14,791 nt of DNA from DASWHX01 sp036397995 (GTDB taxonomy: Bacteria > Bacteroidota > Bacteroidia > Cytophagales > Cyclobacteriaceae). Under the pieces are notes generated by a model, which saw nothing but the letters and a program-made list of their open reading frames with translations, was not told the origin of the DNA and searched no databases. This document shows positions 7,642 through 14,519 of this stretch, in pieces. The position numbers were made by a program, and so were the translations under genes. Every line of letters starts with the position of its first letter. Within the stretch, counting starts at the first letter, position 1. The stretch is from positions 1 through 14,791 of the forward strand of contig DASWHX010000163.1 of NCBI GenBank assembly GCA_036397995.1. The letters are read 5' to 3'.

Positions 7642-7670
7642 GAAATTTAGCTTTTAAATGTGCTAATCAA
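7642..7670 (-). promoter_or_regulatory. Candidate Bacteroidota-type promoter for the eight-gene run
   Basis: On the minus strand a TTG (complement of 7668-7670) is followed after 18 bases by TAAATTTC (complement of 7642-7649), one base from the Bacteroidota -7 consensus TAnnTTTG. The ATG of the oxidoreductase gene begins only 10 bases further on, which would give a nearly leaderless transcript, so another start further upstream in 7671-7789 is possible. Pattern match only. Confidence 0.3.
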
Positions 7671-7789
7671 AACCTCCTGAACTAAAAGATTACAGTACCG
7701 GTGATGAAAAGTTTATTCAGAAGGCTGGCAATAAATACGAAAAAATCGTTGTGGTTTTCAAGGGAAAAATGAACTATTGATTAAATGAT

Positions 7790-8788
7790 TTAGTTTCCTG
7801 AGAGGATGGATTCGATGAGTTCGCTAATGGAATTTACTTCCTTTGTTCCCTGAGGCAATTGAATGGTCCATTTCTGTAGATCTTCATTAATCGTAATTCT
7901 AATTTCTGAAGATTCGGCAATTTGAATTCCGGTTCTTTCCAATGCATTTTTAGTCCATAGGTACATAAATCCGGTTCCCTGAAGGGTAACTTCGGCAAGT
8001 TGTTCTCCTTCGTGAATAACCCGGCCTGTTTTCAGGTCAAATCCTTTTGTGTCGAAAACTTCATCAAAAGCATTATTAAGCACCAGGTCTTCGGGAATTC
8101 CATCAATGATTTTTCCGGCGCGGGTCGCGAGCCATAACCAGTCGCTGGTTTGCAAAGCCAAATCAAGTTCATGAGTTGCCACCAGGATCGTTTTACCGGT
8201 TTGGCGGCACATCCTCTTCAGTATCCTCATAATTTCGATCCGGTTATTTAAATCAAGATGCGAATTTGGCTCATCGAGGATCATTATTTCTCCATCCTGG
8301 GCCAGGGCCCTGGCGATAAGCACTTTTTGCATCTGACCGTCACTAAGCTCATTAATCTTACGATTTCTTAAACCTTCAAGCTGTACAGAATATATTGCCT
8401 GCTCCACTTTCTCAATATCACTTTCAGAAAAATTCAAAAACCAGTTGGTATAAGGATATCTGCCCATGCTCACCAAATCAGTAACACTCAAACTGCCGGC
8501 TTGAATGGGATCAGTTAGCACTACGCCGATTATTTTTGCCAGCTGGTTCAATGAATAGTTTTTTATTTCTTTATTGCGGATCCAAATTTTACCATCCAGC
8601 GGATTCATCAACCCTGCCAATGTTCTCAGCAGCGTGGTTTTCCCAATTCCGTTGGGTCCCATAAAACTCACCAGGGTTCCTTTTCGTAACGAGAGATTTA
8701 GATTCGACAAGACGGGTGTACCGTGTTCCGGGTAGCCAATACTTAGGTTTTCAGTAGATAAAACTATATCGTTTTGAATACTGGTCAT
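7790..8788 (-). CDS. FecE/BtuD-type ABC transporter ATPase with C-terminal extension
   Basis: I place the start at the ATG at 8788, which overlaps the permease stop as ATGA; an upstream start at 8833 would add 15 residues lying inside the permease gene. The resulting 332-residue protein has Walker A GPNGIGKTT (44-52), signature LSDGQ (148-152), Walker B IMILDEP (168-174) with the DEPNSHLDL variant common in iron/B12 importers, and H-loop His206. The Q-loop glutamine is not where expected: the segment reads VVLTDPIQAG. Members of the family usually end near 250-260 residues; here about 80 more residues follow (roughly 250-332) containing beta-rich stretches such as SSEIRITINEDLQKWTIQL. It powers import of a metal-chelate or corrinoid through the adjacent permease. 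Confidence 0.9.
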   Translation of the reverse strand: MTSIQNDIVLSTENLSIGYPEHGTPVLSNLNLSLRKGTLVSFMGPNGIGKTTLLRTLAGLMNPLDGKIWIRNKEIKNYSLNQLAKIIGVVLTDPIQAGSLSVTDLVSMGRYPYTNWFLNFSESDIEKVEQAIYSVQLEGLRNRKINELSDGQMQKVLIARALAQDGEIMILDEPNSHLDLNNRIEIMRILKRMCRQTGKTILVATHELDLALQTSDWLWLATRAGKIIDGIPEDLVLNNAFDEVFDTKGFDLKTGRVIHEGEQLAEVTLQGTGFMYLWTKNALERTGIQIAESSEIRITINEDLQKWTIQLPQGTKEVNSISELIESILSGN

Positions 8789-9834
8789 CCGGCAAAAGTT
8801 TTTTGATAATTTTTTCTTCGTAGTATTACCCAAATGATAACAGGAGCTCCCATAAGAGAAGTGATGGCGTTAATAGGTAAAATGTTTTGAGACCCGGGAA
8901 GCTGTGAAATAATATCACAAAGGACAAGGATGATGGCTCCACTAAATATTGTTGCCGGAACAAGTAATTTATGCTGAGAAGTATTAATCAACATCCTGGC
9001 AATGTGGGGAATTGCTATACCAATAAAGGCAATAGGTCCGCAAAAGGCTGTTGTGCAGCCTGCCAACAGACTAGTGACAGCTATTATAAGAAAACGGGTT
9101 CTTTTCAACGGAATTCCCATCGATCGGGCGTAGTTTTCTCCCAAGAGTAACGAGTTTAATGTTTTGAAAAGTGTGAATGACAACAAGACGCATACTCCAA
9201 AGACAATCAGGAAGACATGCAACTCCGGCCAGGACAGGGAACTCAGATTCCCCATGGTCCATAAAATGAACAATTGAATCTCTTCAGCATTGCTAAAGAA
9301 CTGCAAAATCCCGACAATTGCGCCGGTGGCACTGCCAAACATCAATCCGATAATTAGCAAAGTCATGCTATCCTTAATTCTTGTAGATGCAATCAGGATT
9401 AGCAACAGAACTAATCCGGCACCGGCCGATGCAGCCAGCATTATTATCCATTGATTGGTGCCCAAACCGGCAAAAACTCCGCCCAACATTCCTCCGGAAA
9501 GCACCAGTAAAGCAACTCCCAAACTTGATCCGGAACTAATTCCCAAAACAAAAGGCCCGGCAAGTGGATTCCTGAAATAAGTTTGCATAAATAATCCTGA
9601 AAGAGCGAGCGATGAACCGGCAAGAATGGCGGTAATAACTCTCGGTAAACGGAATTTTGTAATTATGTGATACCAGCTTTCCTGGGTTGACTCACCCCCT
9701 GTAAGGATGCTTAAAATTTCAGCTGCTGGTATATATACACTTCCAATGAATATGTCAATAAAAAACAAAAGAACCAATATGGCTAACAGCAAAACCCATA
9801 GCAATGAAATATTCTTTTGGATGGGCTTATTCAA
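8785..9834 (-). CDS. FecCD/BtuC-family ABC transporter permease
   Basis: This 349-residue inner-membrane protein has about ten transmembrane segments and clear FecCD-family motifs: FRLPRVITAILAG (61-73), FRNPLAGPFVLGISSG (87-102), LGENYARSMG (231-240), CGPIAFIGIAIPHIAR (265-280) and LPINAITSLMGAP (319-331). It forms the translocation pore of a BtuCD-type importer for iron chelates, haem or cobalamin. The reading frame starts at a TTG at 9834 that follows the TAA of the binding-protein gene with no gap and in the same frame. There is no in-frame ATG before the first membrane segment; another TTG at residue 11 is possible. Translation therefore probably begins by reinitiation from the preceding gene. 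Its stop overlaps the ATPase ATG. Confidence 0.92.
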   Translation of the reverse strand: MNKPIQKNISLLWVLLLAILVLLFFIDIFIGSVYIPAAEILSILTGGESTQESWYHIITKFRLPRVITAILAGSSLALSGLFMQTYFRNPLAGPFVLGISSGSSLGVALLVLSGGMLGGVFAGLGTNQWIIMLAASAGAGLVLLLILIASTRIKDSMTLLIIGLMFGSATGAIVGILQFFSNAEEIQLFILWTMGNLSSLSWPELHVFLIVFGVCVLLSFTLFKTLNSLLLGENYARSMGIPLKRTRFLIIAVTSLLAGCTTAFCGPIAFIGIAIPHIARMLINTSQHKLLVPATIFSGAIILVLCDIISQLPGSQNILPINAITSLMGAPVIIWVILRRKNYQKTFAG

Positions 9835-10962
9835 TTAATCAATTTTTTGAAAGAAATGAAGACTTTTATGCTTGAGTAAATCAGGATGCATAATTTTAAC
9901 CATGTCGGAAAGCACCCAATCGGGTCTTGCATACGCGGTTTCAAAAAAGTCGTTACCTCCTTCCACGGTTACATTTAATGTATAAGTGTAAATACGATCC
10001 TGCTTAAATGCCTGAAAGAGTTCGTATCGTATATCGCTTTGAGACATATCAGCTTTTGACTTGAAATTTGATGCACCAATCCAATACTCCGCGTCATGTG
10101 CTTTTTCGAGCACGCTTTCAAAGCTAAGTTCCAGGCTTCCGCTTCCGGCTGTATCAGACCAAAGAAAATTTCCTCCTGCATCTTCCAGAAAAATTCCTGC
10201 AAAACTTTTGCCCCCAGGCATAAACCAGGTTCCACCATACATGACACCCCCGAAAACTGTGGGCCGGTAATTAACCTTCCCTGCAAGATCTTTTATTGCC
10301 AAATATTCTTTTTCAATGGCTGAAAAAATAGAATCCGCCATTTCTTCTTTATTAAATAAAGCGGCAGTAAACTTTAACCATTCTGCCCTGCCAAGCGGAG
10401 TCTCTTCCAGGTAATCTGAATTAATCACTACCGGAACTCCCGAGCTTTCTATTTTGTCATACAATTTTGAATCACCGGTCAGGAGGTAGCCCATCATCAA
10501 ATCGGGCGAGAGTTCTACAATTCCTTCCAGGTTCAATCCATTTTCTGAGCCTAAATCCCTTACGTTGCCGGTTTCAATTCTGGAGCGGATCTCGGGAGAG
10601 GAAATATAATTAACAGAAGGAAACCCAGCCAGAGAATTTACTTCATTTAATAAAACCAAGGCAGGCAGGTGCGTAGTTGATGAACAAACCATTTTGCTGA
10701 CAGGAACTTGAATCCTTATTCCGTTCTGAGGAATATCATTTTTATCATCCCTCGTAAGATAATATACTTTTTCACTTGTGGAACCTTTAAATAATCTTGT
10801 TATGGTTACTTTCTTATAGCCAGGATAAGATTCAATGTTGAATCCCCGTGCATATTTGATAGTACCATGAGATGATTCAATAACCTTGGCTTGCTCGGCG
10901 TTATTGCAACCGAGGAATGTGTTCATTATGAATAACAAAATTAATCGCTTTAATCCGTCCAT
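9835..10962 (-). CDS. BtuF/FecB-type ABC transporter substrate-binding lipoprotein
   Basis: The chosen start is the ATG at 10962, four bases after the meaB stop; a TTG at 10989 in the same frame would add nine residues overlapping meaB and spoil the signal peptide. From this ATG the 375-residue protein begins with a lipoprotein signal (MDGLKRLILLFIMNTFLGC, Cys19). The fold is the class III binding protein of B12/iron-chelate importers: a conserved early segment with VCSSTTHLPALVLL (about 92-105), PDLMMGYLLTG in the first lobe, a connecting helix rich in EMADSIFSAIEKEYLAI, and YARPDWVLSDMVKIMHP near the end. It should capture the ligand in the periplasm and hand it to the permease. Linkage to meaB favours cobalamin, by inference only. 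Confidence 0.88.
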   Translation of the reverse strand: MDGLKRLILLFIMNTFLGCNNAEQAKVIESSHGTIKYARGFNIESYPGYKKVTITRLFKGSTSEKVYYLTRDDKNDIPQNGIRIQVPVSKMVCSSTTHLPALVLLNEVNSLAGFPSVNYISSPEIRSRIETGNVRDLGSENGLNLEGIVELSPDLMMGYLLTGDSKLYDKIESSGVPVVINSDYLEETPLGRAEWLKFTAALFNKEEMADSIFSAIEKEYLAIKDLAGKVNYRPTVFGGVMYGGTWFMPGGKSFAGIFLEDAGGNFLWSDTAGSGSLELSFESVLEKAHDAEYWIGASNFKSKADMSQSDIRYELFQAFKQDRIYTYTLNVTVEGGNDFFETAYARPDWVLSDMVKIMHPDLLKHKSLHFFQKID

Positions 10963-10966
10963 ATTA

Positions 10967-11962
10967 TCATTTATTGTACTGATCAACAATTTCTCCGGCC
11001 GCCCGTGTTGGAGTAATGGATTTGTTCATAATTTTCTTTTCCATTTCCTTAATTATCGAAGGTATTCCTTTTGATGTTTTAAAATTTTCCAACAACATCC
11101 ATTCCATGGTTGAATGAAACCATTGCAAAAGCTGTCTGTTTCGCTGGATGTTCCAGAAATCATTTTCCCTGGTTATATTTTCATACTCGCAAATAGCTTC
11201 CCAGATTTCGGATAATCCTTTGCTTTCGAAGGCGGAACACGTAATCACCTTTGGTTTCCAGTCTGACTCGGGCATTGAATAAAGGTGAAGTGCTGAATGG
11301 AATTGAGCCCGCGCCTGGTTAGCCGCTTCCACATTATCTCCATCTGCTTTGGTGATAGCTATCAAATTAGCCATTTCCATGATTCCTCTTTTCATACCCT
11401 GAAGTTCATCACCCGACCGTGCCAACATAAGTAACAGGAAGAAATCCACCATTTCCCTTACAGCAAGTTCATTTTGTCCAACACCGACAGTTTCAACCAG
11501 AATAATTTCAAATCCGGCCGCTTCACACAAAAGTATACTTTCCCGGGTTTTTGCCGCGACGCCACCAAGATTACTTCCTGTAGGTGAAGGTCTTATGAAT
11601 GCAGCGGGATTTCTGGCCAATTGCTCCATGCGGGTTTTATCGCCCATAATACTACCACCTGAAAATTTACTGCTGGGATCGACTGCCAGAATAGCAATTT
11701 TTTTCCCCAGGTTAGTAAGGTGTGTCCCGAAACTTTCAACAAAAGTACTTTTACCAACTCCGGGGATGCCTGTTATCCCAATCCGGATGCTATTTCCGGT
11801 CCTTTCAAGAATTCCTTCCAGGACTTCACCGGCAATGTTTTGATCCGGAGGCAAATGACTTTCAGTAAGGGTAATTGCCTGGCTCAAAATAGGGATGTCA
11901 CCTTTCAAGATTCCATCTATATAATACGCCGATGTTTCCCGATTTTTCGTTTTATGGTACAT
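10967..11962 (-). CDS. meaB: MeaB/ArgK family GTPase, methylmalonyl-CoA mutase chaperone
   Basis: This 331-residue G3E GTPase matches MeaB (older name ArgK), which guards and loads adenosylcobalamin into methylmalonyl-CoA mutase. Motifs are the P-loop GIPGVGKST (65-73), AVDPSSKFSGGSIMGDKTRM (93-112), the switch region RPSPTGSNLGGVAAKTRE (124-141), VETVGVGQNE (156-165) and the base-recognition ITKADGDN (203-210). The C-terminal part carries the dimerisation region seen in the family. The mutase genes are not in the window. It leads a four-gene unit with the importer genes, with only four bases to the next start, which ties the transporter to B12 metabolism. The 80 bases upstream are too short to hold a cobalamin riboswitch. 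Confidence 0.95.
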   Translation of the reverse strand: MYHKTKNRETSAYYIDGILKGDIPILSQAITLTESHLPPDQNIAGEVLEGILERTGNSIRIGITGIPGVGKSTFVESFGTHLTNLGKKIAILAVDPSSKFSGGSIMGDKTRMEQLARNPAAFIRPSPTGSNLGGVAAKTRESILLCEAAGFEIILVETVGVGQNELAVREMVDFFLLLMLARSGDELQGMKRGIMEMANLIAITKADGDNVEAANQARAQFHSALHLYSMPESDWKPKVITCSAFESKGLSEIWEAICEYENITRENDFWNIQRNRQLLQWFHSTMEWMLLENFKTSKGIPSIIKEMEKKIMNKSITPTRAAGEIVDQYNK

Positions 11963-12042
11963 TCTTGCTAATTTAAACCATCCAAACCATTAGAATTGAT
12001 TGTTTTCGGCAATTATAAAGACTTTTAACCCAACCACCTGAT
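11963..12042. promoter_or_regulatory. Divergent intergenic region between meaB and the CHASE2 gene
   Basis: These 80 AT-rich bases separate two genes transcribed away from each other, so promoters for both directions should lie here or extend into the coding ends. I found TTG-like elements (around 11996-12002) but no convincing TAnnTTTG element at the right spacing, and no strong inverted repeat. The assignment rests on gene layout. Confidence 0.4.
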
Positions 12043-13344
12043 ATGATTTTTAAGCAGAAATCTTACTGGATAGACGTAGTATTTGGAACGCTATTTATTT
12101 TCTCCATAATGTTTGCCCTTGGTAGTCTCCTTGACAAACTTGAATTTATAGATCCAATTGGGGATGCGCTGGAAGATATGGAGATCACTGACCGGGTATT
12201 TTCTGATCCGGACCTCAGAGAAATTCTGGACGCTGATACCAATATTGTCCTGGTCAATATCGGATTGCTTAGCAGGGGAGAAATAAGTGAACAAATAAAT
12301 ATCATTAACAAATATCAGCCTAAGGTCATTGGGTTAGATGCCGTCTTCACCAGTCTTAAAAGTGACACCCTGGGTGATCTAATGCTTGCCAACGCGCTTG
12401 CCAATACACCTAACATTATTATGTATGGGAAACTTATTGAACCTGATAATGATGAGGTTTGGAATGGAATGGAATTAAGTCATCCGATTTTTACCCAGGA
12501 CCATGAAATTGCACATGTAAATCTTGTTACTGAAAGCGCAGGAACTGAGCAATTTCAATTTAAGACCTGCCGGAGTTTTTTTCCTATGGAAAAACTTCGC
12601 GATCCGGAAACCAATTTGATAACGGATGTACCGGCATTGGCAGTTAAGATTTGTGAAATTTATAATCCGGAAGTTACTGCCGGATTTCTGGAAAGGCAGA
12701 TTGATGAAGAGATTGTTAATTACAGGGGCAACATAATGGATTTTGGGCTCACGAAATTTGGTGGCCGATTTTATGCATTGGATGTTGATGACGTTTTGAA
12801 TGAGAATTTTGATCCTTCATTGTTAAAGGATAAAATCATCTTAATGGGATTTCTTGGCCAGTATATCGGAGACCCCAATACAGTAGAGGATAAATACTTT
12901 ACGCCTATGAATTCAAAATTTGCAGGACGGGCACTTCCAGACATGTTTGGAGTGGTTATTCATGCCAACATCGCCTCTATGATTTTGAACGAAGATTATA
13001 TGAACCAAATGACTGAAATGGGGTCAGCTTTGTTTGCTATAATTGTCTGCATACTCAATGTGGCCGTTTTTCAAATTATTTACATAAAAATGGATCGGTG
13101 GTATGATGGGCTTACAAAACTAATTCAGCTGGTTGAAGCTGTTTTATTACTTTTTGTAATCGTATTAGTTTTTCATTATTACAGTTTTAAGCTAGATTTA
13201 ACCTATGGAATCATAGCAATCTTGCTGGCTGGGGATTCCCTGGAGGTGTACAATGGCGTGGTTAAAAATATATTTAGGAAAGAAAAGAAAAAAAAGCCGC
13301 TTACCATTCCGGAAGAAAAGGTATCAATTGGCAACACAAACTAA
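12043..13344 (+). CDS. CHASE2-domain membrane protein without output domain
   Basis: This 433-residue protein has a first membrane segment (about 9-29), an extracytoplasmic CHASE2-type domain (about 45-320) and three C-terminal membrane segments (about 328-348, 362-381, 386-400). CHASE2 features include DADTNIVLVNIG (63-74), INKYQPKVIGLDAVF (88-102), LKDKIILMGFLG and the late TPMNSKFAGRALPDMFGVVIHA. In most known proteins CHASE2 is joined to a histidine kinase, GGDEF or cyclase domain; here the chain ends soon after the last segment with a short basic tail (RKEKKKKP), so no catalytic output is visible. It starts divergently from meaB and is followed after 15 bases by the FecR-like gene. It may sense a periplasmic signal together with that protein, but the ligand and downstream partner are unknown. 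Confidence 0.85.
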   Translation: MIFKQKSYWIDVVFGTLFIFSIMFALGSLLDKLEFIDPIGDALEDMEITDRVFSDPDLREILDADTNIVLVNIGLLSRGEISEQINIINKYQPKVIGLDAVFTSLKSDTLGDLMLANALANTPNIIMYGKLIEPDNDEVWNGMELSHPIFTQDHEIAHVNLVTESAGTEQFQFKTCRSFFPMEKLRDPETNLITDVPALAVKICEIYNPEVTAGFLERQIDEEIVNYRGNIMDFGLTKFGGRFYALDVDDVLNENFDPSLLKDKIILMGFLGQYIGDPNTVEDKYFTPMNSKFAGRALPDMFGVVIHANIASMILNEDYMNQMTEMGSALFAIIVCILNVAVFQIIYIKMDRWYDGLTKLIQLVEAVLLLFVIVLVFHYYSFKLDLTYGIIAILLAGDSLEVYNGVVKNIFRKEKKKKPLTIPEEKVSIGNTN

Positions 13345-13359
13345 CATAAAACTTACATT

Positions 13360-14259
13360 ATGAGAACTTTGCTATCAATCGGAGTTGGGTTATTACTGAG
13401 TACTGCAATATTCGCCCAGGATTATGAGTTCCGTGTTATGATGAATAAGGGAGAAAACCAGATCAAATCATCGGGTGGAGATTGGGAGGCACTTAAAAGT
13501 GGTACCCGGCTAAACAAAGGTGATGAGCTTAAATTGGCCAGCGGAGCTTATCTGGGTCTCGTGCATAAGTCTGGCAAGACAATGGAATTGAAAGAAGCGG
13601 GAACCCATAAGATCGATGATCTGGCATCAAAAATTGGTGTCGGTAATACCAGCATTACCAGCAAATATGCAGATTTTGTTATGGCAAAAATGACGGAGGA
13701 TTCAAAGGAAGAAAACCGGCGGAAATATGCCAGTGTTACCGGAGCCGTGGAAAGAGCTGCTGATGACGCAAGCATAAAAGTGTTAATGCCAACGTCAGTT
13801 GATGTGTACACCACCAATCCCATTTTGGCCTGGAATCCAATTGAAGAAAATAAATACAAAGTGGTAGTTAAGAACTGGTTTGACAAAACTCTTGACACCT
13901 ATGAAACCACGGAATCCTGGATTCGCTTAAATCTGGAAGATCCCAAACTGGCAAAAGAGGCAATGCTTGTTGTTTCAGTGAGCCTGGCCAACAATGAAAC
14001 TGTAAATTCAGGTGATTATGGCCTAAAGAAACTGACGGAAGCAGATGCATTGGATTTTTCTGAAGAACTGACCGAGCTGAAATCTGCACTAACGGAAGAG
14101 TCCTCCTTAAACAGGGTTATTCTGGCAGAATTCTTTGAGCAAAATAATTTGCTTGTGGATGCACTTACCAACTATGTAATTGCAATTCAATTATCCCCGA
14201 ATGTTGATTATTTTAAAGAAGCTTTTGAGGAATTCAAATTAAGGAATGGCCTTAAATGA
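13360..14259 (+). CDS. Exported FecR-domain-like protein with helical C-terminus
   Basis: This 299-residue protein begins with a Sec signal peptide ending near AIFAQ (cleavage about residue 19-20). Residues about 25-90 resemble a FecR domain: GGDWEALKSGTRLNKGDELK then ASGAYLGLVHKSGKTMEL, the usual pattern of a threshold phrase followed by a surface described as G..L..GD..... The middle (about 140-215) is beta-rich and could be an Ig-like module (PTSVDVYTTNPILAWNPI). The C-terminus (about 235-299) is helical and TPR-like (ILAEFFEQNNLLVDALTNYV). It is not the classic anti-sigma FecR, since there is no cytoplasmic N-terminus. It is co-directional with the CHASE2 gene 15 bases upstream, a pairing that suggests they act together. 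The function is not known. Confidence 0.75.
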   Translation: MRTLLSIGVGLLLSTAIFAQDYEFRVMMNKGENQIKSSGGDWEALKSGTRLNKGDELKLASGAYLGLVHKSGKTMELKEAGTHKIDDLASKIGVGNTSITSKYADFVMAKMTEDSKEENRRKYASVTGAVERAADDASIKVLMPTSVDVYTTNPILAWNPIEENKYKVVVKNWFDKTLDTYETTESWIRLNLEDPKLAKEAMLVVSVSLANNETVNSGDYGLKKLTEADALDFSEELTELKSALTEESSLNRVILAEFFEQNNLLVDALTNYVIAIQLSPNVDYFKEAFEEFKLRNGLK

Positions 14260-14278
14260 TAATTGATATAAGACTTTG

Positions 14279-14305
14279 AAAGGGGCTTTTTGGCCCTTTT
14301 TTTTT
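14279..14305 (+). terminator. Intrinsic terminator after the CHASE2/FecR-like unit
   Basis: An eight-pair stem (14279-14286 with 14293-14300, AAAGGGGC against GCCCTTTT, one G-T pair) closes a six-base loop TTTTTG and is followed by a run of nine T residues at 14297-14305, part of which lies in the stem. It begins 20 bases after the stop codon and is the clearest terminator in the window. Confidence 0.9.
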
Positions 14306-14352
14306 GATTAGCCGTTTATCTCATTTTTAAGTGGGGAGGCCAGACCGCCAAG

Positions 14353-14382
14353 TTGAAATTCCGGGAATGAATTTTACTTCTG
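14353..14382 (+). promoter_or_regulatory. Candidate Bacteroidota-type promoter for the plug-domain lipoprotein
   Basis: TTG at 14353-14355 is followed after 19 bases by TACTTCTG at 14375-14382, which matches five of the six fixed positions of TAnnTTTG. It lies between the preceding terminator and the gene start at 14520, and would give a leader of about 130 bases. Pattern match only. Confidence 0.35.
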
Positions 14383-14396
14383 AATTTTAGTATTGT

Positions 14397-14410
14397 GTTC
14401 GGAAACGAAC
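14397..14410 (+). other. Short hairpin in the leader (GTTCG-GAAA-CGAAC)
   Basis: A perfect five-base inverted repeat encloses GAAA, a GNRA-type tetraloop if transcribed, and is followed by CTTTTTAG. Further downstream lie a palindrome TTTTATAAAA (14431-14440) and a small hairpin TTTTG-GTT-CAAAA (14443-14455). It could be leader RNA structure, a weak attenuator or an operator. Apart from these and the candidate promoter I see nothing else in 14306-14519. Confidence 0.35.
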
Positions 14411-14519
14411 CTTTTTAGATGTAATTAACCTTTTATAAAACATTTTGGTTCAAAAGTCAAACAAAAGGGCCTGAAATTACGAATAAGTTGGTAGCAAGAA
14501 CTCAAAAAAATAAATTCCA

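Noticed and set aside
7740..7789. Terminator after the importer genes
   Set aside because: Only a weak ACGA-TTTTT-TCGT repeat is present, with no stable GC-rich stem followed by a T run on the minus strand.
8789..8833. Upstream start at 8833 for the ATPase
   Set aside because: It lies within the permease gene and adds residues outside the family alignment; the ATG at 8788 gives an ATGA overlap and starts just before the first conserved strand.
9975..10323. Several overlapping open frames in the binding-protein region
   Set aside because: They are out of frame with the strongly supported binding-protein gene, carry no motif and have no independent start context.
8785..10962. Stop-codon readthrough producing a binding protein-permease fusion
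   Set aside because: The two genes share a frame across a single TAA, but the binding protein ends in the periplasm and the permease N-terminus is cytoplasmic, so a fusion would not fit the membrane topology.
10963..10989. TTG start at 10989 for the binding protein
   Set aside because: It lies inside meaB and would put nine extra residues before a well-formed lipoprotein signal that begins at the ATG at 10962.
11963..12042. Cobalamin riboswitch upstream of meaB
   Set aside because: The gap is only 80 bases and lacks any long conserved folded element; cobalamin riboswitches need roughly 200 bases.
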